Origin: Camarhynchus parvulus
Lineage: Eukaryota; Chordata; Aves; Passeriformes; Thraupidae
Assembly: GCF_901933205.1 (NCBI RefSeq)
Contig: NC_044590.1
Coordinates: 9,501,501 to 9,565,500 of the forward strand
Reading direction: 5' to 3'
Length of the DNA: 64,000 bases
Shown: positions 34,448-48,400 of the stretch, one piece after another
Layout: each line of letters opens with the position of its first letter
Numbering within the stretch: position 1 is the first letter of the stretch
Made by a program: the position numbers and the translations under genes
The notes under the pieces: generated by a model
What the model was told of the DNA's origin: nothing
Seen by the model: the letters and a program-made list of their open reading frames with translations, nothing else
Database searches by the model: none

Positions 34448-37400
34448 AATAGCTTATTGCATAATCCTGCATGGTGTGTTCAGTAATGCTGCATGCAGTT
34501 GACTGGTAGGATCCCACACTGGACTTCTGTTTCATGCAAGAAGAACAAGAAGAGAGAGGTTAAAAAACCTTACAAGCTCTGCCTTTTCTTGATTTTTAAA
34601 AGGTGGCTTTCAGTAGTAAATTCTGAATGCAGCAGGAAGTGCTGCAAAACCTTTTCTTGCTAATGCATCCAGGACAGGGAAGAGCCAATTTATATTTGTG
34701 ACCGGGTCCTGTGCATCACGGTGTGTGGAACTGTTAGAAATGGGCTGTGCTGTGCTTGAGACCTAAGGTGCTGCAAATCCTTTGCCTTAAACAGAACCAC
34801 TCCAATGGGGGCTTATTGTATTTACAGTTTTGCCACAATATGATTTGAACAAACACTGCAGTAAAGAGGGGGAAAATTATTCCACATAGAGAAAGGGACA
34901 TGTTTTCTGTCCCAAGGAGCCTGTTGGTAGGTTTTAGAGATAGTTGTCCTCTGTCCTCCTAGTTTTCTTTTATTAGCCCTTTTAAAATTTCACTGTTTGT
35001 CTTAAGGCACAGATTCAAAACTCTGCATTTCCACTTTATACATGTGTTCTCTTAAAAGATTTGTTTAGACAAGGAAACCAATGCTAAGTGTTCTCACTTG
35101 AAAGAAATTAAATATATAGAATGATAAGCTGCTGCTAAAATATATAAAAAACACTTAAATTAATAATAAGAACTTGTTCTGAGGCAAAATTCAATTTTAC
35201 TTCCTATTATGCAATCTTTGCATGTAAAGTTGCTTTAATGCAAAATAGCAGCTCATCAAAAATTCTGTTTTATTGGTATCAAAAATTTATGATATCCTGA
35301 GGCATGAGGGGCAGAGAGCAAGGTAGCAAAGCTGTGTCCTTTTACCAAGTTTAGTGCTTTCTTTAAAGTAACATCTCAAACTTATTTCTTCTGCCTTTTT
35401 CCTCGTTGTTGGAGGCAGTGGGTGAAGGTTTATACCAGAGAAAACACCACTGCCAATGTCACAGTGCTGCTCTATTACACCATTTTAACTGTACTGTCTC
35501 TGCAGACTCTGGCATTTACTGCAATGCTAGGAGATCCTAGGACATGTTCACACAAATACAGCGCTGGGATTATTTCTAAACTGGGATGTTTTCATCCAGC
35601 ATTGCAATAACACACAGGGATTGCAAATATTCAGGCATTGCTTGTGCCTGTATTTGTCTATCAAAGCCTGCAACCTCCCTCTGATAAAATGAAAAGCTCT
35701 GATTCTGTTTCAGCCTCGACTTCCCACTAATGAGACTTCATTTGTTTCCAGAAAGGTGCTCCTGGCTTTATAAAGAATATTAAACACATGGTGACAAGGG
35801 CACTGTGGTCAACACGATTTTTTTTCTGAAGTAAGCGTGGCAAGAAATCGGTGCCAAGCACCTGAAATCTGCATTAATAAAAATAAACAGTACTTACTCC
35901 TTCTCCAGCAGAAATTCAGGTAATTTATTAAAGGAAGCCACTGACCTCTCAGAGGGTTGTGGTGACCTGGCCAAGGTGAGCTGAGAGCAGGGCTCAGCCT
36001 GAGCAGCTCCTCTGGCCGTGCTGCCTGTCCTCTCACCACAGGATCCCTGATCACCAGGGAATAAACACCAAGGTGGGAAGGCAGCACAAGCCCCTCTAAT
36101 ACTGTGTGTGTCCATGGATCCTGTTTTATTTCCTATGGAATGGAGCTGAAACGTTCCTGCTGGTTCAGGGAGCCCATTCACAAAAGAAATCAGAGAGGGC
36201 AATAAACCTGCCCCTTGCTCTTCAGCTAACTGCTTCTTCCCTGCTCCTCTGCTGTGGTGCACTTATTACCTAGAGCTTCTGCAAGCATGAGAAAGGGAAC
36301 ATATAATTATAAACAGGTCTCTGAGCTAACATAGGCCCTCACAGCTTCCAGAGCTACATCTCCCCCCTATTTAAAGCAGCCAACAATTACATGAAAAAAA
36401 AGAAAAAAGGGTTTTGAGTCTGAGATCTCTGCTCATGCGACCCTGAAGGAAAGCTTTTACATTTTTACATTTCTCCTCAGTGTGGTCCCCTCTGGCTCAT
36501 TGCCCAGTGACATCCAGCTCCACATGTTGTGTTAGAGCAATTGCAGTGGTAATATCAGCTCTAGCCTGCACAGCGGCCGAGGCTGATAAACTGAGTGCAC
36601 TCAAGACACCAAAAAGACAGGGCTGCTAAACTCCTCCTGACACAGGCCATCCTTATTTTTATGTCAGCCTTGACCTCTGGATCAAGTGTTTTATTCCGGG
36701 TATTGCAGTGACTGCTCTGCGTGGTCTGTGAGAGCACGTGTGGATCTCAAGGGCTGAAGAGCACAAATTCAGCACTGGTTTTGTGCAGTGACAGGTTAAC
36801 CCACTCCACAGAGGGGTGGAAGGGGCAGCAAGGGTGTTTACTAGCAGAAAATGGCTTTGAAAGGGTATTTTGAGATGCTCACTTCTCTCAAGTAAGGCAC
36901 CCAAAAGCAGGGTATTAAGCAAATACCTGAGAGCCTCTGGGACTATGTAATAAATGACTCATCCTCAAGTCTGATAGACAGACAGGAATCATGATAATAA
37001 CAATAAAGTCCATGGCTTTCTGGTTTGCAGCATTACCAGAACTCTCTTATGCAGTGATTTCTGTCCTGCTGCATGGAGACTAAAACCATGCAGTGTCACA
37101 AAAGAATCCTTAAATAGCAGAGAAGTTTAAATTTGAAATAAACAGACCATATAGTCATGTTACTCAGCTCAATAATTAATGAAATAGCTTGGGTAAAATT
37201 TAAAACAAAGCAGAGGCATCAGCTGATGTCTGCTTCAGAATCTAAATTCAGTGTTCCTACTAAAAAGTCATGTATCTTTTAAAAGAAACCCTTTGCCATA
37301 ATCTGTTTTCAATTGAAGTCTACAGTATAAAGATTACTGAATCACATTGTTTACAGATGAAACAGTTTAAAGGTGAAGTTATTTTTGGTTTAAATCTTCT

Positions 37401-38517
37401 GTGTTTTAAAATGAAAGGCATTTTTGGAGTAGCTGCTGAAAACCAAAAAAAAAAAAACCAAAAAAAAACCCAAAAAAAAAAGAAAAAAAGAAAAAAGGAA
37501 GAAGATGAAACGTGGCACTGTGAGGGTTAAGCAAGGTCCTAGGATCCAAGTAAATATTTATATGAGTGCTCAAAGAGGGGGGAAAAATCTCAATATAACC
37601 AAAATATAAATCATGGTGCTTTATGTTAGCTGTCAAATTATTCTAGCCCCTGCATTCCAGTACTTGCTCTACTGGTAATGTCACATACAATATGTGGGCT
37701 TATGCCCTGGTGCAGGTTTGGCAGGTAATTAAAGTCAGTTGCATGGAGGTTTACACAGACTCCCTCCATCCACTGAAAGACAAACAACCTGTTAGCTGGG
37801 AGAGCTGCAAGTGTGCAGAGCTGGATGGGAACGGGGATTCTCACAAGCAGGGGGAAAAGCCTGGCTCTAGGGTGCTGCTTTGCTCCTTGTCTCCAGTCTG
37901 AATTAACTCTTTGGGACCTCTGCAGCTCGTTGTGTTTTGCAGAGGCAGTGAAATCTGGGTAGCAGTGGAATCAGCAGCCAGGCATATGTCAGAGGGAAAA
38001 AATAATAATAAAAGCAAGCCCTGAGGGCAGCCAGCCCTGGGGTCAGGTTTGCCTGCATTCCTGACCTGGGGGAGACTATTCTTGCTAGAAGTCATCTGCT
38101 GAAAAAAGTGATTTAGTCTTTCTGCTTTGTCCAGCCTCCCTAAACTGGAGACTCCAGTCACAACAGAGTGAATTATTCCCAGCAGCATCACGGTGCAGCC
38201 TGTTCCCCGAGCTGAGAAGGTCCTGGGGGAGCCTGCAAATGATGCTCAGAGTGTGCATCTCACGGCCTTTGATGGAACTCCTTCAAAAAAGACAACCACA
38301 ATCAAACTCTGGAGCTTGGCTCCTTGTTCACACTTTTCTCATTTGAGTCCCTCGTGTGAGAGAGAGGCTTTCAAGCCCCCAAGCCTTTGGTTTGTCCTTC
38401 CTGTCAGAGGCGTTGCTGTGTCCATGGGCTGGATCTTTGCCCCGGGAGGCACCCGCGCGTCTCCCGCTCCGTGCCGGAGCCGGGCTCAGGGCTGCGGGAA
38501 CCGCAGCGCCGTGAAGG
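34443..38517. other. Intergenic DNA, no gene seen
   Basis: AT-rich, mostly unique sequence. An A-rich run with scattered C and G (37440-37500) is low-complexity. Frames at 35894-36262 and 37841-38191 on the - strand have no domain and no supporting signals. No transposon was recognised. Confidence 0.5.
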
Positions 38518-38577
38518 ATGCCACACCTGCGGGGATGCCACACCTGCGGGGATGCCACACCTGCGGGGATGCCACCT
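38518..38577. repeat. 17-bp tandem repeat, 3.5 copies
   Basis: The unit GATGCCACACCTGCGGG is repeated at 38518, 38535 and 38552, with a partial copy to 38577. The copies are identical, so the array is young. Confidence 0.95.
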
Positions 38578-38651
38578 CGGTGTCAGGGAGCCGTGCCAGC
38601 CCCGGCACCACGGCCGTGCGACACGCTCTGACTCAGCCGGTGCATTAGCAT

Positions 38652-38842
38652 GGCACCGAGCTGCCGGGTTCCTGCCCTCCGGTCCCTCCCCACTCCGCAT
38701 GGCACCGAGCTGCCGGGTTCTTGCCCTCTGGCTCTCTCCCCTCTCCGTGTGGCACGGAGCTGCCGGGTTCCTGCCCTGCAGCATCCTCCCCACTCCGAGC
38801 TGCCGGGTTCCTGCCCTCCGGCTCTCTCCCCACCCCTGTGCC
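38652..38842. repeat. About 49-bp GC-rich minisatellite, 4 copies
   Basis: Copies start at 38652, 38701, 38751 and 38797, each with GAGCTGCCGGGTTCCTGCCC (one T-for-C change in copy two) followed by a CTCTCTCCCC-like end. The fourth copy lacks the first five bases of the unit. Several open frames on both strands cross the array and are not genes. Confidence 0.9.
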
Positions 38843-40769
38843 ATCCCCAGCCCCTGCCTGCCAGCACACAGGCTGGGGGCAAAGGGGAATTCCTGTTTCC
38901 CCACGGCTCCTCCCGAGCTGTACCGGGGACACCCATGCGCAGGGATAGCCCCAGCACCCTTTCACGGGGGCCAGTGAACAGCCACCATCTGTCTAGCTGC
39001 CAGAGGAGCCATTCATATTCATTTAACAAGTCTCTTATGCTAATCTCTGTCTACATCCTTTCTTATCTTCTAGTCATATACAAAATCAGAGAGCAAGGCC
39101 CTTCCTGAATTAGCCCAGATTCCTGGTGCTCAGCTTGGGAAGTGCTGGGTTGAATCCTGACAGTGAAGGAAAAAAAACCCCTTCAAAACCCCAAAGCATG
39201 CAGAAATCAGCTTTTGGAACTGCTTAGGACCATTTGTCTGCCTTAATCAAATGGTGATTTGTCTGTCTGATAGGAGTTTAGATAAAGTTTTCAGCAATTT
39301 GCAGTAATTAAATGTGAAAGGGGAAGAGGCAGAGGGTTTCCAGGCAACATGCTGCAGAAGGGGAGTTTTGGAGGAAGGCAGAGAACCCCTTGTTAAACAT
39401 CTGCCAGTTTGCATGGAAGGTAGTGGTGATTTCCCTGTTCTTATGGCATTTCCTCCCTCCTCTTCACTCCCTGCAAAGATTCTCCTCCTGTTGTTAAATT
39501 CAACTGGAGGAAAAAGAGAACCCCTGGAGAGCAGGAAAATATTTTCCAAAACAAGATATTGTCCATGATTACAAGTGACAGACATAAAAGGAAAAAAAGT
39601 CCCAGGGAATGACACTGTCACCTCCTCCCCAAGGACTTTGCTCCCATGTCAGAATTATGTAAGGTACAGTGCAGTGCTTGGTATATTCAGACACTTGTCA
39701 AGAGTAAAGTATAAACATTTCCAGCAAATGCACTTAATAGAAGTTTGTTTGCCAAGTGCTGCAGCCTCCTTTCTTGGTTACGGCAAGGAAAAGACCTTTT
39801 TTTTTTCATTAAGTGGGAGGAAAAAACCGTCCCCCAGTTAAAACCAGAACAAAACAGCTTTGAATGTAAAGCCTTTTCTGGTGTTTGGCTTTGTTACCCA
39901 TTGGCTCCCACAGCAGTGGACCCAAAATCTACTCAAGTCTCCCTATAATGTATTCCCTTTCATAAATGTTATCTGTGGGAGAGCAGCCCCACTCAGAGAT
40001 GGTTCAGAGCTGACCAGAGCTGGGTGTGGTGAAGAACCTGCTGCTGGGATCCAGAGGGGGTGCCCTGTGGTGCATAAAACACAACCACACTGCTGCAAGA
40101 ACAGAGTCTGTGTGAATTTGGACATTGGACTTTGCTGGGGCTCAAGGCTGACCCCAGCCTGCAAGGGGGGTTAGGTGCTTCTGCCAGGGGACAGCTGAAC
40201 TCAGGGAAGAGATAAATCACAGGCAATTAAGCTGTAACCAGTATCTGCCTTTGCCTGAATCACTTGCTCCACCCTGAACACGCAGTACAGCCGGGCTGGA
40301 ATCTCCTCCAGCCAAGAACTTGGGACTCCAGGGAAGGGGTGTGTTCCTCTTCTGAACTAACAACTTCATTCCAAAAGCAACCACAGTTGTCTTGAGCTAC
40401 TGTTGCCAGTTCAATATGCCTTTAGCAAGAAACAGAAGCTTTCTGTGAATGAAAGGGGCCTGGAGATGATGCTTCTGTTTTAATTAACTAATATACCCTA
40501 TAGATTTATGCTTTTTCCTTGAAATCTCTGTTGGCTTCTTTAATTGCTGCTCTCAGTGACACAGTTTAATTCTCCCTCCCTGGCCTGCACTTGCCTTTTC
40601 CCAGGGCATTCTCACTGAGAACACCCCTGAGAGCCCTCTGAGTGCAGGAGGAGCTGCTTTCCATGAGGGAACCTGCTGATGACTCCAAGATGATGTTGGA
40701 CAACCCTCCCTGAGCGTGTCCCTCCATGCTCCCCCATGACAGAAGTGTTGGTGGGAGGGCTCTCACCCA
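38843..40769. other. Intergenic DNA, no gene seen
   Basis: No gene, transposon or tandem repeat was recognised. The short frames found here are isolated and lack a recognisable family. Confidence 0.5.
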
Positions 40770-40925
40770 ACCTCCCACTCAAAGCAGGACTGTAGCCAAC
40801 ACCAGGTTGGGTCAGCCATGGCTTTGCCTCAGTAAATCCTGAAAACCTCCAGGGGTGGAGATCCCACCACCTCTCTGGGTGTCTGTTCCACCCACACTCT
40901 CCTAATTCTATTTCTAGGAATTTAC
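40770..40925 (-). mobile_element. CR1 LINE 3'-end remnant
   Basis: The + strand reads TCCCACTCAAAGCAGGAC, then a decayed AGGTTGGGTCAGCCATGGC segment, then ACCTCCAGGGGTGGAGATCC, CACCACCTCTCTGGG and TGTTCCACCC. In this order these are the complement of the CR1 3' region, the dominant retroposon of birds. The far 3' end with its short terminal repeat is not visible, and the remnant is well diverged. No reverse transcriptase is present. Confidence 0.65.
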
Positions 40926-41470
40926 CTGTCTACAAAGGAACTCTTTTCTACCAGCAGGACAATAACTCCAAGACATGTTGAAATATTCCCCATCCCCTGT
41001 CCTTCAAAGATCTGATGGCCCAGAAACACCCAAGAACCTGAACAGCTATTATGGAAATTAGGAAAATGAAACCCTCTTAGATTTCATAAAAGCCCCAGCA
41101 GGCTGTCCCTCGAGCTCACAGGCTGGAGACACCAGCAGCATCAGCAGCAAAGTTCTGCAGGCCCCTGGAGCTCTGCCTCCTTAAGCTGCCTCGCTCAGGC
41201 TTAAGTCTGCTTCACATTCATGAAAATCAGGTATTATTCTGCCTCTCCTGGCTGAAGACTCAATTTGCTAAGGTGTTCTCAGAGCATTTCTATCAGATCT
41301 ACCAGATGTGGCAGCAGGATTTATGAACTGAGTGCGCAGGGAACATCCTACCCATCCACCTGTGGGTGCAGCTCTGCAGTCTCTTTCTTTCCCTCTGCCT
41401 GCCTCAGGTTCCTCTGTGCAAAGCAGAGCAGCCCTGCCAGAGCACAGCAGGGAAGGAGCAGGGCCAGGCA
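40926..41470. other. Intergenic DNA, no gene seen
   Basis: Unique DNA lies between the CR1 remnant and the next minisatellite; its first part may be a further decayed piece of the same CR1. No coding evidence. Confidence 0.45.
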
Positions 41471-41768
41471 CCTCTGGAATGGTTGTTTGTACCTCTGGAA
41501 TGGCTGTACCCCAGGGAATGGCTGTGTTTGTACTCTGGGAATGGCTGTTGGCACCTCTGGAATGGTTCTTGGCCTCTCTGGGATGGCTATTGGCCCCTTG
41601 GGAATGGCTGTACCCCAGGGAATGGCTGTGTTTGTACTCTGGGAATGGCTGTTTGTACCTCTGGAATGGCTGTACCTCTGGAATGGTTGTTGGCCCTTCT
41701 GGAATGGTTGTTGGCCTCTCTGGAATGGTTGTTGCCCCCTTGGGAATGGCTGTTGGCCCCTCTGGGTG
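41471..41768. repeat. 17-22-bp minisatellite, about 14 units
   Basis: Each unit carries TGG(G)AATGGYTGT followed by TGGCCYCTC, TTTGTACCTC or ACCCCAG. A block with ACCCCAGGGAATGGCTGTG appears at 41507 and again at 41611, a 104-bp higher-order period. Open frames on both strands read through it (Trp, Leu, Gly, Asn and Cys-rich on +), which is a property of the near-21-bp unit rather than evidence for a protein. Confidence 0.9.
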
Positions 41769-44700
41769 CTGGAGCAAACCCAGTCCTTGCCTTCAGCCCC
41801 CCAGGGTCCAGAGTTGGGCCTCTGATTGAAAGGAGAGCTTTGGATGGCAGCCCTGGGAGAAAATTCATGTGGCAAGGAGGCAGATGCCAATATGGGACAG
41901 GATGGGGTGGGCAATCCCCAGGAGGACTTGATTTAAATCATTGCTTCATCTCTTACTGGCTAGCATGGGTGGGATGTTTTTTTAGCTGGTGATGGGGCTC
42001 TGAGAAAAGTTATGAGGATTACAGAGAAAATGTCAGTGTCCTGATGTCTTCATCAGCAATTAGAAGCTTCAGTGGTGATTTGATTGTCATCCAGTCCACA
42101 TACAGGAAAAAAAAATCTCATGGAAGAATAGCCCAATATCTAAAAATTAGAGGAAGATGAAATACATGCCTCAAAACAGTGAACTTTTTGTCATGATAAA
42201 GCTAAAATAATGGGTGATTTGAACAACTCACGAGGAGTTACAAAGGTCTAATCCTTTACTTGGAATCTGTAGGGAAAGGATTGGATTTTTTTTCCAAAAG
42301 TTGTTTTAATCAAATTAGGAATTAATCCTGACATGTCCTAGGGTCTGTTATGCATGCGGAATCAGATTAAATGGTCACAGTGGCTTCTTCTGCTCTTACA
42401 ATCAATGTAAAAAATGTAATTGCAGTGCTAGTGAAACAGTGAAGAAATATACTGCTGAACTAGAGGGGAGGCTAAAGGACAGATAAAAATATTATGAATT
42501 CTAGAACTTATATAATAGAGTGCATTCACTTCAGCAAGAATTCCACCATTGTTATTTTTTTCCACATTTAATTTAAAGAGGCAATATCCTTTTAAGCTTT
42601 CATTCTTCAGCAGGGTAGATTAAATTTAAAATAGAAAAGTGCTGCAGAATAGATCTGGGGATGTTCAGGGCTGGAGGACAACTTAATGAAGCAGAAACTG
42701 AAATACCATACGTCTCCAATAGCTTTAATTTATACAAATATTATCTTTGTGTCTTTCATAACATGATGCAGAGGAGCTCAGAGTACAGTGTAATTCCTTT
42801 GCTTTTCAAGATAATTTTATCCATTTTAGTACCTGGGTTTGAAACAGACCCAATTCAAACCAAAAGAGCTATAAAGATTTTTTTTTGTGCTTTAATTGCT
42901 GAAACAGGATTGCACATATAAAATCAATTTAACTGCTGGAAAAGGCTGTGTGGTGTATAAATAGGGATAAGTGCCAGAGTGCCTGGAGTCCAGTCCTGCC
43001 ATGGGAATCCCCAGTGGTCAGTGCTGCTGGATGGGGACAGGGCAGGGGCTGGCAGGGTCACACTGAAACTGGCAGCTCACACCAGAACTCTGCAGGGCCA
43101 GCACAGCCTGCTTCAAACAGCTGGGCTTGGCAGGACCATAGGGGGTGCACCTTTGCAATTTTTGGGACCTTTTCCACCCCAAATTCAGAAGCAGGTAAAT
43201 GGGGAAGTGGACCCAAACCTCTTGATGCAATAAAGACAAGAGCAGCAGCAGCAACAGGAGGGAGCTGGGGTTGAGCACCACTTGAGCCAGGATTTATTCA
43301 GAAAGGTCTGGGTGCAGTGACACCCACAACCCCAGCACAGGGACAGTCACAGACAGCCCCTCTGGGGTGGCTCTGTTCGGCCAGGGCTGAAGGGGAGTGT
43401 CACCAAAGCAGGGCACTTGCTGTGCTGTGGTCCCTGGAGCTTTCCTTGTCCTGCACAGCCCTCCTGGCTGTGTGGACAAGTGGACAACACTTGTAGGTCC
43501 AAGGCAGTATTTTTTGGTGTACTTGACTATTTTTTGGTGTAATTGACCTTCCAGGTATTTTGGGGCATTGTTGTACTACTTCATATACTCTGCTTCCAAC
43601 TTTGTGCTTTTGGTTAAAGCAGCTTCATATGGTTTAATTTTCATTTCTGTGGGATGAAATGATATCTTTTACTAATCTCTGAAAAAGATTTTGAAACGTA
43701 AAGAGCAGGTATCTAATGTCTAGCACCTTATTTATTCAGAGATGTTTGAATCTGCTCAAGACATGTAAAGCTGGGCTTTTTTTCACTCAGTGTGTTAGAA
43801 GTGGGGAGAAAGAGAGAGAAAGAAAAAACATGTTGCTGGAAGACATCTTCCTTCTGAATAAAAGTAGAGTTCATTAGTGAAGAGGGTTCATCTTTTCTTT
43901 ATTCTTCATGACATGCATTTTCATGGTTGGTTACAAGTCTGGCATTGCTTCTTCCTTCATATGCTGCCAACAGTTTTCTATGATCTTAATTTTCCCCCCT
44001 CCATGAAAACCTCAGGAAAAAAATTCCATATATTAGCCTGCAAGCATTTGATTGACACACAGATTAATGTTACACAATTAAGGAGTGTTATCAGGTGAGT
44101 GCTTCAAAAATCACAATATTTCACAGGCAGGCAGGTTTCCTGACACCACTGTAAGTAGAAATACTTTATAAAAATTATTTAGAATCACCATCCATCATCG
44201 TGAGAAACCTTGTGTTGTGCTAAAATAATTGACAGCTTGATAGCTGCAAAATGTTCCCAATCCAATAAAATACATAGCATTTCCAATAACAACTCTGGTG
44301 CACGTGGATTTGCAGTGGTTACCAATTTATTATGAAAAATGATGGAGTTTGAATTTGTGAACAACTTGAGTGTATTTCAGCTGCGTGGTCAGTGTCCTTC
44401 AAACCATCTCTAACCCAGCCATTTCTTCAGTGAACAAACGAGCCATGAATATGCATATGAGATGTAGCACAGCATGGGCTGCTCTGCCACCTTACAGCCA
44501 GAAGGTCACAGGCATAAATCTCCCTGGATGCTGAATGTTCCCTCCACCTCAGGTCGGCATGGAGCAGCTCCCCACATTCCTACACCATTAAAGAGAGGAG
44601 TCATTGGGTAGAAACCCTCATGAATTCACTGCCCCATGGCTCACAGGGATGAGAGAGAGGCTGAAATTAAAAGGATGGAGCTGGAGATGAACCTGCCAGG

Positions 44701-45379
44701 TGCTGGCAGGCAGTTCCTCAGTTCCTTAGCATGCAGCTAATAATGGCTTTGTCTCTTCCAGGAGTGTGGGGCCACTTCAGGCCACTCCAGCTGCCCTTGC
44801 CCCCTGATCCTTTTCAGCTAGGCTGGGAATGGATCATCTACTCCATAGCTCATGCAGGAAACACTTTTGGGGATCAGCAAAAGCCCAAATTGCTGCATCA
44901 TTCAGGCCCCCAGGTGCAGCCAGGCAATGGGCTGGAGGTCATGGACCACCCCAAGCTCCAGCCAGCCTCTGCCCCCCTGCTCTCTCCTTCAAATTGCCAT
45001 ATTTCCTGCTCTTCCCATCTATCCTGAGAAGCCAGAAGGCAGAATGAGCAGAATGGGCTTCTCCTCTTCTTAGGAGAATAAAATAAAAAATTGGAAGATG
45101 CCTCCTTGGCCTGTGCACCTCCCTGGCATCCTTGAAGTTATTTGTAGTGATTGTGACCTTGTTAAACAGGGGTTTAAGCTACAGAGAAACTCTGACACTG
45201 ATGGGGGCAAAGAAATAAAGCTTCTGATAATGGTACAAAAGGCCCTTCCAAAAAAAAATCCCCAAACCCAAAGATATGACTGATTTGGACCTATTCTCTC
45301 AGCTACAAGCATACCAAAAGCACTAGGTAAAAATTTTGGATTTTTAATACAAAATTTTATGAAGGAGAAGTACCTTTGG
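41769..45379. other. Intergenic DNA, no gene seen
   Basis: AT-rich unique DNA with no recognised gene. Small low-complexity spots occur (42104-42112 A-run; CAG-rich at 43244-43256). The frame at 42661-42921 has no domain. Confidence 0.5.
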
Positions 45380-45478
45380 ACTGTTTTTTTTTGTTTCTTT
45401 GGTGTTTTTGTTTTTTGTTTTGTGGTTTTCGTGTGTGTTTGGTATTTTGTTTGTTTTTTGTTCCTTGTTTTCTTCTAA
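45380..45478. repeat. T/G-rich low-complexity tract
   Basis: About 100 bases of TTTTTG-like sequence with few C and almost no A. It appears to be a simple decayed repeat. Confidence 0.75.
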
Positions 45479-48400
45479 GACAAACACTTGTTTTCAGCAG
45501 CCATCGAGACATTTGCAGCAAGGCTCAAGTAGGAGGGATTTTCTTTTCCCACCTTGTCCCCAGAATTAACAAGAGAGAAGGAACATAATATCCTAGAGTA
45601 ACAATTAACCTTCAGCCACTTACCTGTCATATGCAGATGCAGGAGGAAGAAAAGTCAGTCCAATGCACACTGGAGTACTGTCCTTTCAAACTCTTGCCAG
45701 AGGACACAGGTTTATAAAAGAGTCCATGGAAAAACTGGACCAAATTCTGCAAGAGGCTCCTGAGACTCAGAGGTAAATGTGGTCATCCTTCTTCAAGGTC
45801 TCGCTGCAATATGAGAACTTTCAACAGGAATTTTCCTAACACCTGGCTGATTGAAAAAATAGTTGTAATTATATATATAACTCACTATGTAATTACATAT
45901 TTTACTATATATGTATATAGCTATATATATAGTTGTACATATAACAGTAATAAAAATCATTATCACTCACTTTGCAGCTACCTGACTTTTTTCTTTAGAT
46001 AAGCTCAGCAAACTTCAAGAACTTCTGCTTGACCAGCAGAAAACACAGCTCAGGTTTTCCAGCAGTAACCTAGCAATTGCTCTGGATAGCTCTTTGACAT
46101 GAAATCTCTGCACAGCTCAGCAGAGAAATGAGGATCTGAAGCTTAAGGACCAGTGTGGATTCCCTGTCTCCTACTCCATGTGGTATTGTTCCTCTGTTCT
46201 CCAGCAGTGGAAAAACACCCACTGTCCAAATTGTGGCAATTCTTGTCAGAAGGACATTTTAGTTTTCAGAGACATGCTTTGTTTTTCCCAGTGTTATACA
46301 CAATTGTTCCAAGAAAAGAGATATTACAGTAGGTTGTTGTATTATTTATATGGTGTGCAGAATTGTATTATAATTTCCAGGCAGAAGAAGTCCAACACCC
46401 ATCAGGAGTTATTCAAGAAGACTAAATATATCCACTGGTCTTAAATCCAGACAGTGGGCTGATGCATGAAATAAATCTGGGCAGGTCAGATTGGCTTTTT
46501 AAACCGCCTTTTCTTTACCCAACCTGGCTTAGACAACTTCACTCAAATATTTTCTTTCACACGTTGCTGGCAAAAGCATCAAAACCCTCGCTGGGTTTAT
46601 ATTACTGCTGACAAATCACAGTAATTCATGATCAGAGCTACTGTAGTTATTTCAGAGCAACTCTTGCAGCCACAGGGGCTGAGTGTGACTGACAGCACTG
46701 CAAAAATTACCTGCTAGAATTTCTTAGAGCTGCCAAGTAATTTGGGTTAACAGCTCTTTCCCTTGAAGAAGAACACTGCTAAGGGGGTTGGCCCCGTGGT
46801 TGCTCAGCTCTAGACCAGCCCCAGCAATCAGAGGAGCAGAATGACCAGGATTAAATTGACCACAGACATCTGTGATGTTGAAAAAATGATTGTCAATGGG
46901 GAAAAAAAAACCAAACAAAACCAAAGACAATTTAACTGCTGTCCAAGCATCCCTGGTTAATGGAGGAGTTTATTCCTGGCAGTGATAACAAACAGGACAA
47001 AATCCCCACAGTCACCTACGATATTCCATGGATGGTGATGAACCATGGCAGGCCCCTGTGAGGGGACAATCCTCCCAGACCTTGCTGCCACAGACATTTC
47101 ACAGCTTGCAAAATGAGGCTGTTCTTCAAAATAGTGGCTTAAATTCCATGACACACCAGTGCTGAGAAAATGTTAATAATCTGCTTGTAATGAAAAGTCA
47201 AACATCCAGCATCATTATTTCAAGTTATAAAGACCAGTTCTGCCCAGGAGAAATTTCAGGGCCTCTCAATGTTTAACCAGGTTTCAGAATTACTGGAGGA
47301 CAAGCAGTCACAGCCCGGATTCTTTTTTTCAGTTTTACCTTCCTTTTTCAAGGGTTTAATGTTGCTGTATTTTGATCCTTCACATTTTAAACCCTCAGTT
47401 TTCAACTGGCAGCTTCTGGCTTTTCCAACAAGTGTTTCCAATACCTTTACAAGCTGGTGTATTGTCTGATGGACTGCATCTTCAGAGCCTACCTCTTTTT
47501 AGGGGAAAAGAGCCGAGACTTTTATTCCAGGGTTTGCTTCATGACACAAGGATCTATTGTGGGCACTTTTCTCTTTTTCTTTCTAGGATTCCTTACACTA
47601 AAATAGAAGTAACTTTAGAGAGAGAAAAAAAAAGGTACAAGACTGTTCTTTGTGTATTCAGCTTGCTAACTGTCATGATTTTATGAGGAGTCTCCTGACA
47701 CCTGGCATTTTTCTTAAAACCCTAGACCTTGGAGTCATATGGATATACCAGAGCTCCAGCATTAATTAAAAGAAGAAAGTTTCCAACCAGCATGGATGAA
47801 AAAACCTGAAAATGGTGAACCCCGAGAGTAGAAGAGCCCTTAAACTGCTTGTAAAAAAAGCTCATGTCTTAGGAGGTAAAATCCTAATTTCTGGAGGGAA
47901 GGGAGGCATGGAGGACAGAAAAGCCTTGCCCAACATTGAGTTATGATGCCCCTGCAAGACATCCTCTGAAACTCAGCCCTCTGTTTTTATTGTGTAAGGC
48001 TAATTGGAGTTAGAAGCCATCCAAACCTACAATAGGAAATGAGATTTGGGGAAAACCCACACCCAGCAGACAGGATTAAAAGCAGTTTCCTTGAACCCCA
48101 GCCCATCTCTTGCAGACAGATTGTCAGAGTTTCAGGTGTGCTGATTCCATGCTGAAATTTCAAATTCTAAAGTGGAAACAAGCAGAAACACAATGCTGTC
48201 CCTTACTCAGCTGACAAGTTAAGAAAGGAATTAGAGAGATACCAACAGCCTGTAGGCTGGCACTCAGGCCTGCCCTGAGTCTTCTAGATGAAGGACTAAA
48301 AATGCTTTCATGCTGCTCCAGGTGACTGAGAAACTCTCTGTAAGGGCAGTTGCTGTCAGTCTTTTCTCCCACAGATAGGTTTTCAGGGTTTTTTGGTTGG

